Origin: Paulinella micropora | Taxonomy: Eukaryota; Cercozoa; Imbricatea; Euglyphida | DNA: 64,000 bases | NCBI GenBank assembly: GCA_009731375.1 | Contig: BJOX01000043.1 | Span: 913,037 to 977,036 of the forward strand | Direction of reading: 5' to 3' | Shown here: positions 1 through 11,406 of the stretch, in pieces | Numbering within the stretch: the first letter of the stretch is position 1 | How the letters are laid out: the number at the start of each line of letters is the position of its first letter | Made by a program: the position numbers and the translations under genes | The notes under the pieces: generated by a model | Seen by the model: only the letters and a program-made list of their open reading frames with translations | Told to the model about the DNA's origin: nothing | Databases searched by the model: none

Positions 1-58
1 AATAATAATAATAATAATGATGATGATGATGATGATGATAATAATAATGATTAATAAT
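1..58. repeat. AAT/GAT trinucleotide microsatellite
   Basis: The sequence is a run of AAT and GAT triplets. It directly abuts the repeat copy that follows. The same trinucleotide context flanks related copies near 29-33 kb. Confidence 0.9.
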
Positions 59-468
59 ACTATATCTGAGGCGTACTGATGCAGCTAATAGCATATCCTC
101 AACGGACATAAGCCTCCAATACCCTTGTTCGAGGTCCTCCACCCCCCCGTGTCAGTCTCTCGCCTGATGATCGGGGCCACCGATGGAGCTCCTGAGGGCA
201 AGACTGCACTAAGCCGAGGTTATTCCGCAGTCCCAGCAACCTCTTGCAAGACGTCACCGAATGTGCAAGTGCATACACCAAGCGCGGTTGCTAGAGCTGC
301 CTCGAAACCCCACACATAACAATCTGGTGTCTGCTGGGTCCTGGGCTATCAACCAGCATATGCGGAGTTTAAGATCTTTTACGCGCGCAACGACCCTCCT
401 CTCCAGCATCTACCACCAAAGGGTTATGAGTTGGCGTCACAGTTTAACGCCTTGAGGCCATTGGGCTG
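59..468 (-). repeat. Inverted copy of the 493-bp tandem-repeat unit
   Basis: This is the reverse complement of the unit tandemly repeated at 30,130-33,001. It lacks the roughly 86-bp spacer part. It is flanked on both sides by AAT-type microsatellite, as the other copies are. Short open frames inside it recur identically in every copy and look like repeat shadows rather than genes. Confidence 0.9.
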
Positions 469-1430
<962 letters not shown>

Positions 1431-3470
1431 TGTATTTTTGTGTGTACATGTGTAACTATGTGTTTAAGCACATGTTTTTGTGTGCAACGTGTGTGTCTTA
1501 GCGTGTTTGTGTTTGTGTGTATATGTTTGTGTGTATATGTTTCTTTAATTTGTGAGAAAAGGGTACCAAAGAAAAGTGAAGAGAAAGCATATGTAAGTTC
1601 TCCTGGTCGTTAGAGCACCCATCAACTTCAAAGCAGGTAAACTTATTCAATATTCAAGATTTTGAGGTGCTGTTTGCACAAAATTCAATGTTTTTATTGG
1701 GAATAGGTAGCCGACGGTTTAGTTTTTCAGTGTATTAAAGGTATTGCTGTGTTCCAGACTATGTTCTGAATTTTGACAAACTAATTTTCGACCTATGTTT
1801 TCCTAGTTTTTTTTTTGTACCGTACTTCTATGCAAAAACCCTTAGGCAGGATTACTCAACATAACATGTGAATTCATTTGTGCACTTGTGTGTAAAAATG
1901 AGAGCAGAGTGCATCATGCAAACAGCATTTTTCAGTTAAAAACACCATACTTGGTATGTCCTGAGAAGTGAAAATTGCGATCGAAAATAAGGGTAAAAAA
2001 TAGTTAGCTACCCCTTTTTTCTAAAACAAACACTTGTGTCATGCTTGCTTTTGCTTGAAACGATGTGGTTTGAACATTTACCTGCTTTGACGTACTTGAC
2101 CTCCGACATGATTTTGGTGGCGCCCGCCGGCCCGTGAATATCTGTGGCAATATTTGACAAGACCATGCCAATTCCCGGAGAGGAAACCAGAAAAATTTCC
2201 AAAAAATATTTGAACAGACAGGCCTATCGACATACGTAGCCTTTGAAGTGAAGGCCGCACTAGATTTTTTTTTATTTGACGGTTTTTGCGGGTCGAGATT
2301 GGTAAAAGTCATGGCTAGAGAGTGTTTTGTGTTTTTTTTGTGTGTGTTTCTCATGCATACTTTCACGTCCCGTGGCCTTGCACAGTCTTTCCAAACGTTG
2401 TGCCCATGCTGTTTGCAAAATGGTGTGTTGTAAACTTATCTATAGCATGTGTTGTTCTTTCTTCCCTGAAGCCCTTTTTTGCACCTGTCTTGTATCACTC
2501 CTATATGTGTTGTGTGTGCTTTTCTGGGAATGTAATGTGCTGAATCTATTCACAATCACATGGTCTTTGTTTTGCATATGTTCAACTACTGCTCCTTTCT
2601 TTGTAACCCTGCTGTTGGTGATCTGTTCTGGGCTGCAGATAGGCTAAAAAAATCATGGGTGAGATATCAGTTAGAGATTTTCAATTTTTTCTGCAATTTC
2701 TGTACAAAATGCTTTTATTAAACAGTCTCTTTGATTTCCTTCACTTTCTGTACTTGTGCCGGCCTTGTATTTAAATCAAAAAATTTGAGTGAGGGCCTTA
2801 TGCCCTATTTTTGCTGATTTTGGCAGGTTTGTTTGCAGGCTTAAGGTTACCTTTTTGTAAAAAAACTTTGAACATTTAATTATAAGCATACATAGAAAGA
2901 TATTACATAAAAATTTAATGAAGAGAATACAGGGAACATATGAAAACTGACTCTGATTTTTGGTCATCACAAGCACCATTTTTTGAGGTAGCAAGGTGGC
3001 CAGTTTTTCCGGTGGGGGGTGTGCAAATTAGTTGGGAAAAAGCGGTGGGCGACGGGAAATCGATTGGTTTGAAGTCAGTTTTTACTATTTTTCAATGATT
3101 CTTTCATTAAATTAAATGTTTTTACTTATAGTTTTGAAATGTATAATTTTCATATGATAAAGTTTAACGGATCTATGTTTATTATGCTAACGACCACTTG
3201 CCCATAGGAGAACTTACATATGCAAATTACCACAAAGTGCAGAGTGCAAATATTTCAGTTAAAAGCGAAGTTTGGTTGACCAGACACACTATGCCTAACC
3301 AATTTATTACTTACTTGATGTCATGATGTGTCCAGCAGATGATTGAAGCGATGTCTGTGACGAAACGTGTATGGCGGGAAATTTGTTAGTTCAGTTGAAG
3401 TTCAAGAAAAGGGAAATATTTCGGCATCCGTTGCGGAAAATAGGAATTCCTCCCTATTTCCTCTGGGAAA
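1431..3470. other. AT-rich stretch without a recognised gene
   Basis: The stretch is non-repetitive and AT-rich, with GT-rich sequence at its left end. Apart from one weak exon candidate near 2.1 kb, I see no coding signal, RNA gene or mobile element. Confidence 0.5.
2082..2202 (-). CDS. Weak minus-strand exon candidate
   Basis: Read on the minus strand, the frame ending at 2,082 has ordinary amino-acid composition (for example VSSPGIGMVLSNIATDIHG). It ends in a good donor context, GCAG followed by GTAAATG. I see no convincing acceptor or neighbouring exon and do not recognise the peptide. The left edge is the donor; the right edge is only the first in-frame ATG. It could be chance coding. 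Confidence 0.2.
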
Positions 3471-3547
3471 TTGGCCAAAAAAGGTGGGAAATTGAGCTGG
3501 TCTTGTGACCAACCCAATTTCTGGCACTCGAGAGTCAAGACACCATC

Positions 3548-3806
3548 ATGCCCAAAAGTGATCGTGGAGATAAACTGCGCCCAACAAAACATGCTTCCAC
3601 CAACAACAACCAACAACCAACAACAACCGGTACCAGCAACCAACAACAACCAACGTTAATTATAACATGTACAACAGGTACCGGTACCAACAACAACCAA
3701 CAACAACCAACAACAGCCGCAACAGATATCACAACAACAACCGCAACAACAGCAACAGCAGCAACAACAGCAGTACTAACAGCAACAACAACATGTACAG
3801 CAACGG

Positions 3807-3865
<59 letters not shown>

Positions 3866-3974
3866 GCAACATCAGCATCAGAATTCGAAGCAGCAGCATC
3901 TGCTCCTAGCAATAACAACAACAAAGCACAACAACAACAACAACAACAGCAACAACAACAGCTACAGCAGCAGC

Positions 3975-4005
<31 letters not shown>

Positions 4006-5859
4006 GCAACAACTTGAACAACAACTAGAACAACAACTAGAACAACAACTAGAACAACAACAACAACAACAACAACAACCAACAACAACAACAACCAACA
4101 ACAACAACAACCAACAACAACAACAACCAACAACAAGAGCAGCAGTAGCCACAATATCGTCAACACCTGATTTGTTAACGACACCAATCATCATCAACAA
4201 CAACAATAACAACAACAATAACAACATCGTTAATAACAATAATAAGATTAACAATAACAATAACAACAACAACAATGACGCTCTTCATCACACACCTCCA
4301 CTAGAACTGCCTTTGCAAATATCTTTTGGGGAAGAAATAAAAACAGAGTACACATGGCTTCAAAAGCACACCAGGACCCGCAAAAGGGGCAGGGTCCAGC
4401 GATACAAGTTCAATGCGAAACAAGGTCGTCAAGTGCGACCAAGACTGCTTCTTTTCTCAGCGGCACAATCAACCGATGGTAAAACATTTCACTACGTTTC
4501 ATGCAAATGACAAGTGTTTTGCTTCTATTCTTGGTTAATAGGAGATAATGAAATGGGGACACATTGCTCTTTCGCAAACGGCTCTGCTAAGGTTGCCAAC
4601 CCCCTCCCCACACACACAAATCCATCATTACGCTTGACAATATGTTTTAAATGATTTTGTGTTAGGCTTTTGGAGCATTTGCAGTCAAGCTGCGAGACAA
4701 CGGCGATATCCATCACGTGCAAGCCTTGTTTGTGAACAAGGATGATCAAGTTGTACCAGCAAACTATCCTGCTGTCGCAAGAACCATCACTGAACATTTT
4801 TTTCCTTCGAAGTTCAAACCTGAGGAACTATCAAATTTGAGCAGCGACATCAACCGTTTCTTATCTGCATGGGTGCAAGATTTATGGTATTCAAATTATT
4901 ACTTTCTTCTGTTCAGAAGTCTCAGCCAGTTACTAATCACAATCTCATATAATTTCTTTTTAATAGTTCGAAAACACCATCCATGGACCGGCCACTGAAG
5001 TGTCTTCGAGTTTCGAAGGCGCCCGTTTGCCAACCAGAGACCCTCAAGCCAGCACGCGTCCGTCGAGCCAAGGGAAGAAAGCCTGGTGCCACCGTGTCGC
5101 AGGAGCATCATGATCAGTCAGCATTTGAGGGTGCTCATGCTAGCCCTGCAATCCAAGAGAACTGCGGCTGATTTAACAAAAGTTTTGGAAAAAGTAACAA
5201 AGAACACAGTGCGGGACGTAATAAAGGAAATAAAGCCTTTGTTTAAGCTAGGCACTGTCAAAAAGACTAAAAATGCCAAGCAGGATGATGGTGCCATCAA
5301 CAAGATAAGAGATAAGCTGGACCAACAAGCTAAAAGCTTGGATGCAGCGGCTGCTGCAATCAACAAGTTCACAGATAAACTGAACAATACACATGAAAAG
5401 TCTGATTTGGAATCTGGGTCTGCTTCGGAAAATAGCAGCGAAGATGAAAAGGATTTTGAAAAACGATGCTGTAACTTCTGTGCAGTTCCTAGTTCTTACT
5501 ATTTTGGACCAGTTGCACTGCCTCCTATCTCGTCGGTACCGACTCCTATATCATCTGTACCAACTCACCAAGAGCTTATGCATCAACAAATGCAGGTATC
5601 ACCAGCTTCGGTCCTGGGCCAAGCCCAGGTCTGCCCATCGTGTCGTTCAACTTTCCAGCATGCTACAGTTCCACAATTTTCTTATTCTTTCCCTGTTACT
5701 CTTTCTAGTTACAGCGGTGGGACGATTTATCAAACACCACCTCATCCCGTTACGCACAGCCATGCAGAAAAGAAGAAAAAGAAAGCGCATTCTAGTAAGC
5801 GCGGCATTGCTTTAAAAAGGCAGAAAAAAATTCACGAGGTTGACGAATTTCTATCCTAG
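3548..5859 (+). CDS. Putative multi-exon gene, Q/N/T-rich then coiled-coil basic protein
   Basis: I do not recognise the product. The first frame (3,548-4,507) starts at an ATG, runs through about 650 bp of CAA-type repeats (read as T, Q and N) and then a unique basic segment. A second exon, about 4,669-4,887, follows a TTTTGTGTTAG acceptor, encodes an ordinary globular-looking peptide and ends before GTATTC. A third starts after TTTTAATAG at 4,967. The last frame, about 5,100-5,859, has a lysine-rich, probably coiled-coil part, two Cys pairs (CCNFC and CPSC) and a very basic C-terminus with a KKKKK run, suggesting a nuclear protein. Phases do not join cleanly between the first and second blocks, and the third block needs a frame change near 5,100-5,180. 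The model is therefore incomplete or the gene is decayed. An AATAAA signal lies at about 5,894. Confidence 0.45.
3600..4280 (+). repeat. (CAA)n-type repeat inside the putative gene
   Basis: Imperfect CAA/ACA/AAC triplets include a fourfold repeat of a 15-bp unit reading LEQQ near 4,010-4,060. The frame stays open throughout, which a triplet repeat lacking stops would do in any case. Confidence 0.85.
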
Positions 5860-6535
5860 CTTTCCTGATCCCGATCTGTTTGTTATTTTGTTGAATAAAA
5901 TTCGTAGTTTTAAGTAAATTCACTTGTACAGCCTGGTACTACTATGAATATTTATACTGTCTCACTGTCAATATTATTCAAATTACAGGTAGTTAATGCA
6001 GTGACTTACAGTCGGAATCAGAACTTCCGAATCACATTGATAGTACTGGAATATGTATGCAGACGAGGATTCTGAATTTTAAACTTTTGAATCAAGTTAA
6101 ATATAAATTTTAAATTAAGTTTGTTACAATAAGCATTACAGATTATAATACTCATTTGAGTTGACAATGTAAAATTATCTTTAATAGGAGTTTGTACTTT
6201 AAAGCAACGTTCAGGTAATATTAATAACAATTAGTCACAGTCACACTGAAAAAAGTGACTAGATTTGAAATTAGCATTAAAATACTAAATTTATATTATT
6301 CAAAACAATAGTGAGATTTTAAAACTTTATAAAAAATTTAAAATTAGATTAAACCATTGATTAAATTTTATAAAACACAATTTAGTTTCTAAGTGCTAGT
6401 GATTGGTAATATATAAAACTTGAACAAAGAAAAACAACACATAACAAATCTCTACAGCCGCCGAAGTACGAAGGCAGCAGGAAAGCCGCTACAAAAGGTT
6501 TGTAACTGTTTGATTTTGAAAAATTCAATCAAAAA
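5860..6535. other. AT-rich intergenic stretch
   Basis: After the AATAAA-like signal the sequence is AT-rich. I find no gene, RNA or clear repeat in it. Confidence 0.5.
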
Positions 6536-7062
6536 CTAAAAATTCATAACAAATTTCACATTAACATAATCAGATAAAAAAAAATCCTGAGGTCGTACCA
6601 TCCATATGTGAGCAAGGTAAAGTTTTATTTCCCAAGGTAAAATTTTCCCAATAATAATTTCAAAAACCGGTTTGTAACGCTTGACTGGGGTTTCCTGGTC
6701 TTCCTCTACCCCTAACGCCTCCTCAAGGTTTGGAGCTTCCGGTTTGGGGTTGGGCATAGGCCACATGCGAGTAGAACCCTTGGCTTTGTCCTCGAAGTAT
6801 TCCTTTACTACTTCTTCGTCCAAGTCAGCCCAATCATTCCACTCTGCTATCTCTTCCCAAGCTAGTATAAAGGGGGGCACCTCTCTACCCTTAAGCTGTA
6901 TCCCTAATACGTTTTCGCGATGTACATTGTTTGTGGGCGTCAGCACCCTGCAGCTTCCTTAGGAGCCTTAGCATTACAGTTTTGCACTACCTGCCTATGC
7001 AATAGGATCCATGCCTCTTTTCCTGTGAACGTAATCTTATTGTCTGTCTTACTCGTAGTCAT
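6536..7062 (-). CDS. Gag-like N-terminal ORF, copy 1 (second LTR element)
   Basis: The minus-strand ATG at 7,062 opens a peptide beginning MTTSKTDNKITFTGKEAWIL. This resembles the start of retrotransposon Gag proteins in charge pattern and in its place after a long leader. The frame stops after about 40 residues. A second frame beginning near 6,950 continues as an acidic peptide (EEIAEWNDWADLDEEVVKE) and ends at TAG 6,536-6,538. One frameshift joins the two. No Gag fold, zinc knuckle or Pol follows, so this is a truncated element. The assignment to Gag rests on context, not on a firm motif. Confidence 0.4.
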
Positions 7063-8982
7063 TTCTAACCACCGTCAGTCTCGAACAGACACACGCTCCA
7101 CACACACACACTTACACACAGCACACAGCTATGCTCTCTACTTGCCAAATAGAGATATGGTCACGCTATACTTACTCTGTTCTGATGGCACAGACACAGG
7201 CAAGCAACCACACACACACCCACACAGAGAGAACACAACAGAGGCCACGAGCAGACTCACACACACACTACACAGAATAGTGTTTTGGTTGTCCACACCA
7301 CCCTTTACTCTCTCTCTCTCTCTCTCTCTCTCTTCAACCACGTGTGTTACCACTGACTCTAATGCTCAAACTACACTGAGGCTACCTCAGCTACCACCTA
7401 TGATAGCTTTCCACCTACTAGCAGCTCTATCTGCAAAGTCAATTTTTGAACCTACCTAGGTTTGTAGTTGTTTTGGTACAACCACTTAAACACTCACCTT
7501 TCGCTCCTCCCCTCGTGTCCTACACACGGTTCTTCAGAGCTCACTCCCTCACCACACCTCTCTCTCACTCCTCACACAGTCACTACAGCAATACAAGCAG
7601 TAGATGCAATGATGCAGTACGAATGCGACAAGAACTTAGCAATGTAGGTTGTTGTGTCCCGTGGGCCAGGGTGCTCAATCCCCCAGTTACCACGGCAATC
7701 AATCACAACAGACCTACTGCTTTGTACTTTGGCTTTGTAACTTGTTGTGTCCCGNNNNNNNNNNTAAAAATTCATAACAAATTTCACATTAACATAATCA
7801 GATAAAAAAAAATCCTGAGGTCGTACCATCCATATGTGAGCAAGGTAAAGTTTTATTTCCCAAGGTAAAATTTTCCCAATAATAATTTCAAAAACCGGTT
7901 TGTAACGCTTGACTGGGGTTTCCTGGTCTTCCTCTACCCCTAACGCCTCCTCAAGGTTTGGAGCTTCCGGTTTGGGGTTGGGCATAGGCCACATGCGAGT
8001 AGAACCCTTGGCTTTGTCCTCGAAGTATTCCTTTACTACTTCTTCGTCCAAGTCAGCCCAATCATTCCACTCTGCTATCTCTTCCCAAGCTAGTATAAAG
8101 GGGGGCACCTCTCTACCCTTAAGCTGTATCCCTAATACGTTTTCGCGATGTACATTGTTTGTGGGCGTCAGCACCCTGCAGCTTCCTTAGGAGCCTTAGC
8201 ATTACAGTTTTGCACTACCTGCCTATGCAATAGGATCCATGCCTCTTTTCCTGTGAACGTAATCTTATTGTCTGTCTTACTCGTAGTCATTTCTAACCAC
8301 CGTCAGTCTCGAACAGACACACGCTCCACACACACACACTTACACACAGCACACAGCTATGCTCTCTACTTGCCAAATAGAGATATGGTCACGCTATACT
8401 TACTCTGTTCTGATGGCACAGACACAGGCAAGCAACCACACACACACCCACACAGAGAGAACACAACAGAGGCCACGAGCAGACTCACACACACACTACA
8501 CAGAATAGTGTTTTGGTTGTCCACACCACCCTTTACTCTCTCTCTCTCTCTCTCTCTCTCTTCAACCACGTGTGTTACCACTGACTCTAATGCTCAAACT
8601 ACACTGAGGCTACCTCAGCTACCACCTATGATAGCTTTCCACCTACTAGCAGCTCTATCTGCAAAGTCAGTTCTTCAACCTACCTAGGTTTGTAGTTGTT
8701 TTGGTACAACCACTTAAACACTCACCTTTCGCTCCTCCCCTCGTGTCCTACACACGGTTCTTCAGAGCTCACTCCCTCACCACACCTCTCTCTCACTCCT
8801 CACACAGTCACTACAGCAATACAAGCAGTAGATGCAATGATGCAGTACGAATGCGACAAGAACTTAGCAATGTAGGTTGTTGTGTCCCGTGGGCCAGGGT
8901 GCTCAATCCCCCAGTTACCACGGCAATCAATCACAACAGACCTACTGCTTTGTACTTTGGCTTTGTAACTTGTTGTGTCCCG
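6537..8982. repeat. 1,218-bp direct duplication flanking a 10-N gap
   Basis: Bases 6,537-7,754 reappear at 7,765-8,982 with only a few differences, one cluster being near 7,445 versus 8,673. The repeat starts on the first base after the N run (7,755-7,764) and ends on the base before it. That is the pattern expected when two overlapping contigs or haplotypes are scaffolded side by side. Confidence 0.9.
7764..8290 (-). CDS. Gag-like N-terminal ORF, copy 2
   Basis: This ORF is the same as the one at 6,536-7,062, displaced by 1,228 bp and apparently identical across the coding part. Its stop codon coincides with the edge of the N gap. It carries the same frameshift near its middle. Identity this high on both sides of a gap makes an assembly duplicate more likely than two independent copies. 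Confidence 0.4.
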
Positions 8983-9540
8983 TGGGCCAGGGGTGCTCAA
9001 TCCCCCAGTTACCACGGCAATCAATCACAACAGACCTACTGCTTTGTACTTTGGCTTTGTAACTTGTGTCCCGTGGGCCAGGGGTGCTCAATCCCCCAGT
9101 TACCACGGCAATCAATCACAACTTGCCACGTCACCGAGCTGACAAAAGCACCACACCCTTTAGGAGGCCCACCCTCCCTGCGCCCTGCACGCTTCGGTGT
9201 CTTGCTCTCTGTCCTGTCCCCCACCTTGCCCTTGCACTGCACACCAGCAAAGCAGAGCGTGGGTAGTGTCTACAGTGATCAGCTGTAGCCACACAATTGA
9301 AAATGCGCACTTTCCTGCAATGGGGTCACTTAAGGTGGACCCCTCACCCCTTTTAATGAAGGTTCTCCTCTGCGATCTGTTGCACAGGTCACGCTCCAAG
9401 GCTCGATAACCCGTTGGGAGAAAACCCTCGCGACTTCTGCAAACGGTGACCGGAACTCGGGGCGTCCCTCTCCTACCGGCCAACTGCTTCCCACGTAAAA
9501 GAATTTAACAATACTGAACAATTCCCGCCAGTCCAACTGA
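8291..9540 (-). mobile_element. Leader of the second LTR element
   Basis: This region lies upstream (on the minus strand) of the gag-like ORF and has no long reading frame. It is rich in CACA and CT tracts, like the leader of the large element at 24-26 kb. It includes a short tandem array. The minus-strand sequence near 9,530 (TTGGACTGGCGGG) could be a primer-binding site, but I found no LTR pair to confirm this. Confidence 0.35.
8879..9121. repeat. Tandem repeat, units of about 87-101 bp, three copies
   Basis: A unit containing GTGTCCCGTGGGCCAGG and CTCAATCCCCCAGTTACC recurs at about 8,879, 8,981 and 9,066. The last copy is shorter. Another copy at 7,651 is cut by the gap, which is where the two assembled pieces diverge. 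Confidence 0.85.
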
Positions 9541-10216
9541 CGACGTCACACAAAAGATGTACCTCCAGAAAATGACCCACGAAACGGCCTGATATGGGCA
9601 ATAATGGTAATGGTAAAAAGCTAGTGCCACCAGTACCAGAAAAGGTACTCTAAATGACTGTATTAATAACTAATAATACTACTAACCGTNNNNNNNNNNT
9701 GTTACCGTAAAGAATAAGGCTAACGTACCAAATAGCAATACGGACGTAGTTGAGGAGGAAGGGTCTAATTAATTGTCCAATGAATACTGGGGACGGAACA
9801 GTCAGGAACTATGCCGGCCCACCCGGTATATAATGGCAATACTTACCGTTCCGGTCTGTCGGTTATCCTTGGTCTGGAGATTACGGAGTCCCTACTTTAG
9901 GTATTCCCGGCTCAGTCTTCATATCGTTAGTACAGTTACTATAATCTGTTATTAAATATCGTACTATCGTAACAATCTGGAGTCGCTAATAAAATCAACG
10001 GGGTATGGAAATTTTCCTCTGTTTCTCGGAAATTTTCTGACAGAAAAGAGATGTCGAGAGAAATGGTGGGGGTGGGAATTTTTTACTGATGCGCTTCCTG
10101 GGGTTATATGCTTTTGCTCGAGATGTTTTGGGTCTAGAGGCATGCATACATACAGGTAGGGGCAATGGTTTTTTGAGCTGAGGGACTACTCATGAGCTGT
10201 TTTGAAGTGGTGCATC
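9541..10216. other. Stretch without a recognised gene, with a 10-N gap
   Basis: There is a gap at 9,690-9,699. The sequence has scattered short palindromic motifs and a phrase (AATTGTCCAATG) also seen near 61.25 kb, so it may be LTR-like. No boundaries could be set. Confidence 0.4.
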
Positions 10217-10600
10217 TTTTGTCGGTTATAATCAAAAGATATTATTTGATGTAAGCCGGGGTATTTATCCTTCCAATTTCACAGCACTCTGATAATAACC
10301 TAATCTTCCTCCTCTACAAAGAGAGGAAACCAGTATGGCGGAAAATGTAGGAGACTGTCAGAGCCAAGCAACAAAAAGGAAAACGAGATGCCACTATTTC
10401 CCAGTCACCCCTAACGGTAATATTATACGGCTTTAAAAAGTAGTACCGGTTATGAATCGTAATATTATCGTTTTCAACCGGCTCAAAAGTATATAAATAA
10501 AAACGGATATAACTACATCTTAAAGAGATATAGCTCTTCTATACATCACTGTGTATAGGGGTATAAGAAAAGGTCGCATATTTACCTATCTGCGCCTACA
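10217..10600 (-). repeat. 3' LTR of the 16.1-kb element
   Basis: This 384-bp copy is the partner of 25,945-26,335. It is preceded on the minus strand by the polypurine tract and followed by CATC. Confidence 0.92.
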
Positions 10601-10615
10601 ATCCCCCCTCCCCGT
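10601..10615 (-). promoter_or_regulatory. Polypurine tract
   Basis: The minus strand reads GGGGAGGGGGGAT directly before the TG that starts the 3' LTR. This is the expected place and composition for the plus-strand DNA primer of an LTR element. Confidence 0.85.
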
Positions 10616-11406
10616 CTTATACGGGAACCGTAGTAAATAGGGGTAGATTGGTAAATATCGGCAAATGAGAGCGCACTTTCCGGGTCTGTTTCCTCATGGG
10701 TGATCGACTCCTGTAGAGACAACCCATTGAGTCGCTTGTGTGACCGCTAAGTTTTTGCTCTTCATCACCGTTGTACGTCCGGTGCTTACAAAATGCAAAT
10801 TTGAATTTGGAGATTTTCGAGCTCAAGTTTGAATTTGAATTTTGAACTATCCCCTCCCCCTCTTCTACGGCGGTCTGCCATAGACGTACAACGGTCTGAT
10901 CATGTCGCAGTCAACCCATCCCTTCGCTGTCTTCTTTCTCCATGCCTTCCCGGGTCTTTGACCCGCATTTGCCACCGCGCCTCAACCCTCTCGAGGTTGA
11001 GGGTCGGTATCACTTGCAACCGCTCCGGTTCCTCTTAAAGGATCTGTGATCCGAGCATTACTAGGCGTGTTGTATCCGATCTGAAACAACACTCCGAGCA
11101 ATTCTAAGGTTCCGTGTCCCTAGCACTCGGCCTAGTCCGTCCGAAGGATCTGTGAACCCGAGAATACAGGGAGGCATTAATCTTAATTCTTTAATACCTC
11201 CGTGCATCCTCGTCCATCACAGGGATGAACGGGCGCTATGCCAGTGTCAAGGGTGCCGTTGACGTGTTCGGCGTTGTTTGTTTGGTTTTGTTGTCTGCAG
11301 ACATTTTCTTATTGCCACCCGGCAAGTATCTACTTCGCTGTGGCGAAGGTAGAAGTGTCTAAAAATATATACAACCCATTGGCTGGGTCTCAAAACGCGT
11401 CTACGC
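10616..11406 (-). mobile_element. 3' untranslated part of the 16.1-kb element
   Basis: This sequence between the extra ORF and the polypurine tract carries no recognised gene. Confidence 0.6.

Noticed and set aside
9036-9536. Several 60-110-codon frames on both strands
   Set aside because: They lie in the leader and tandem-repeat region of the second LTR element, overlap one another and show no family signal.
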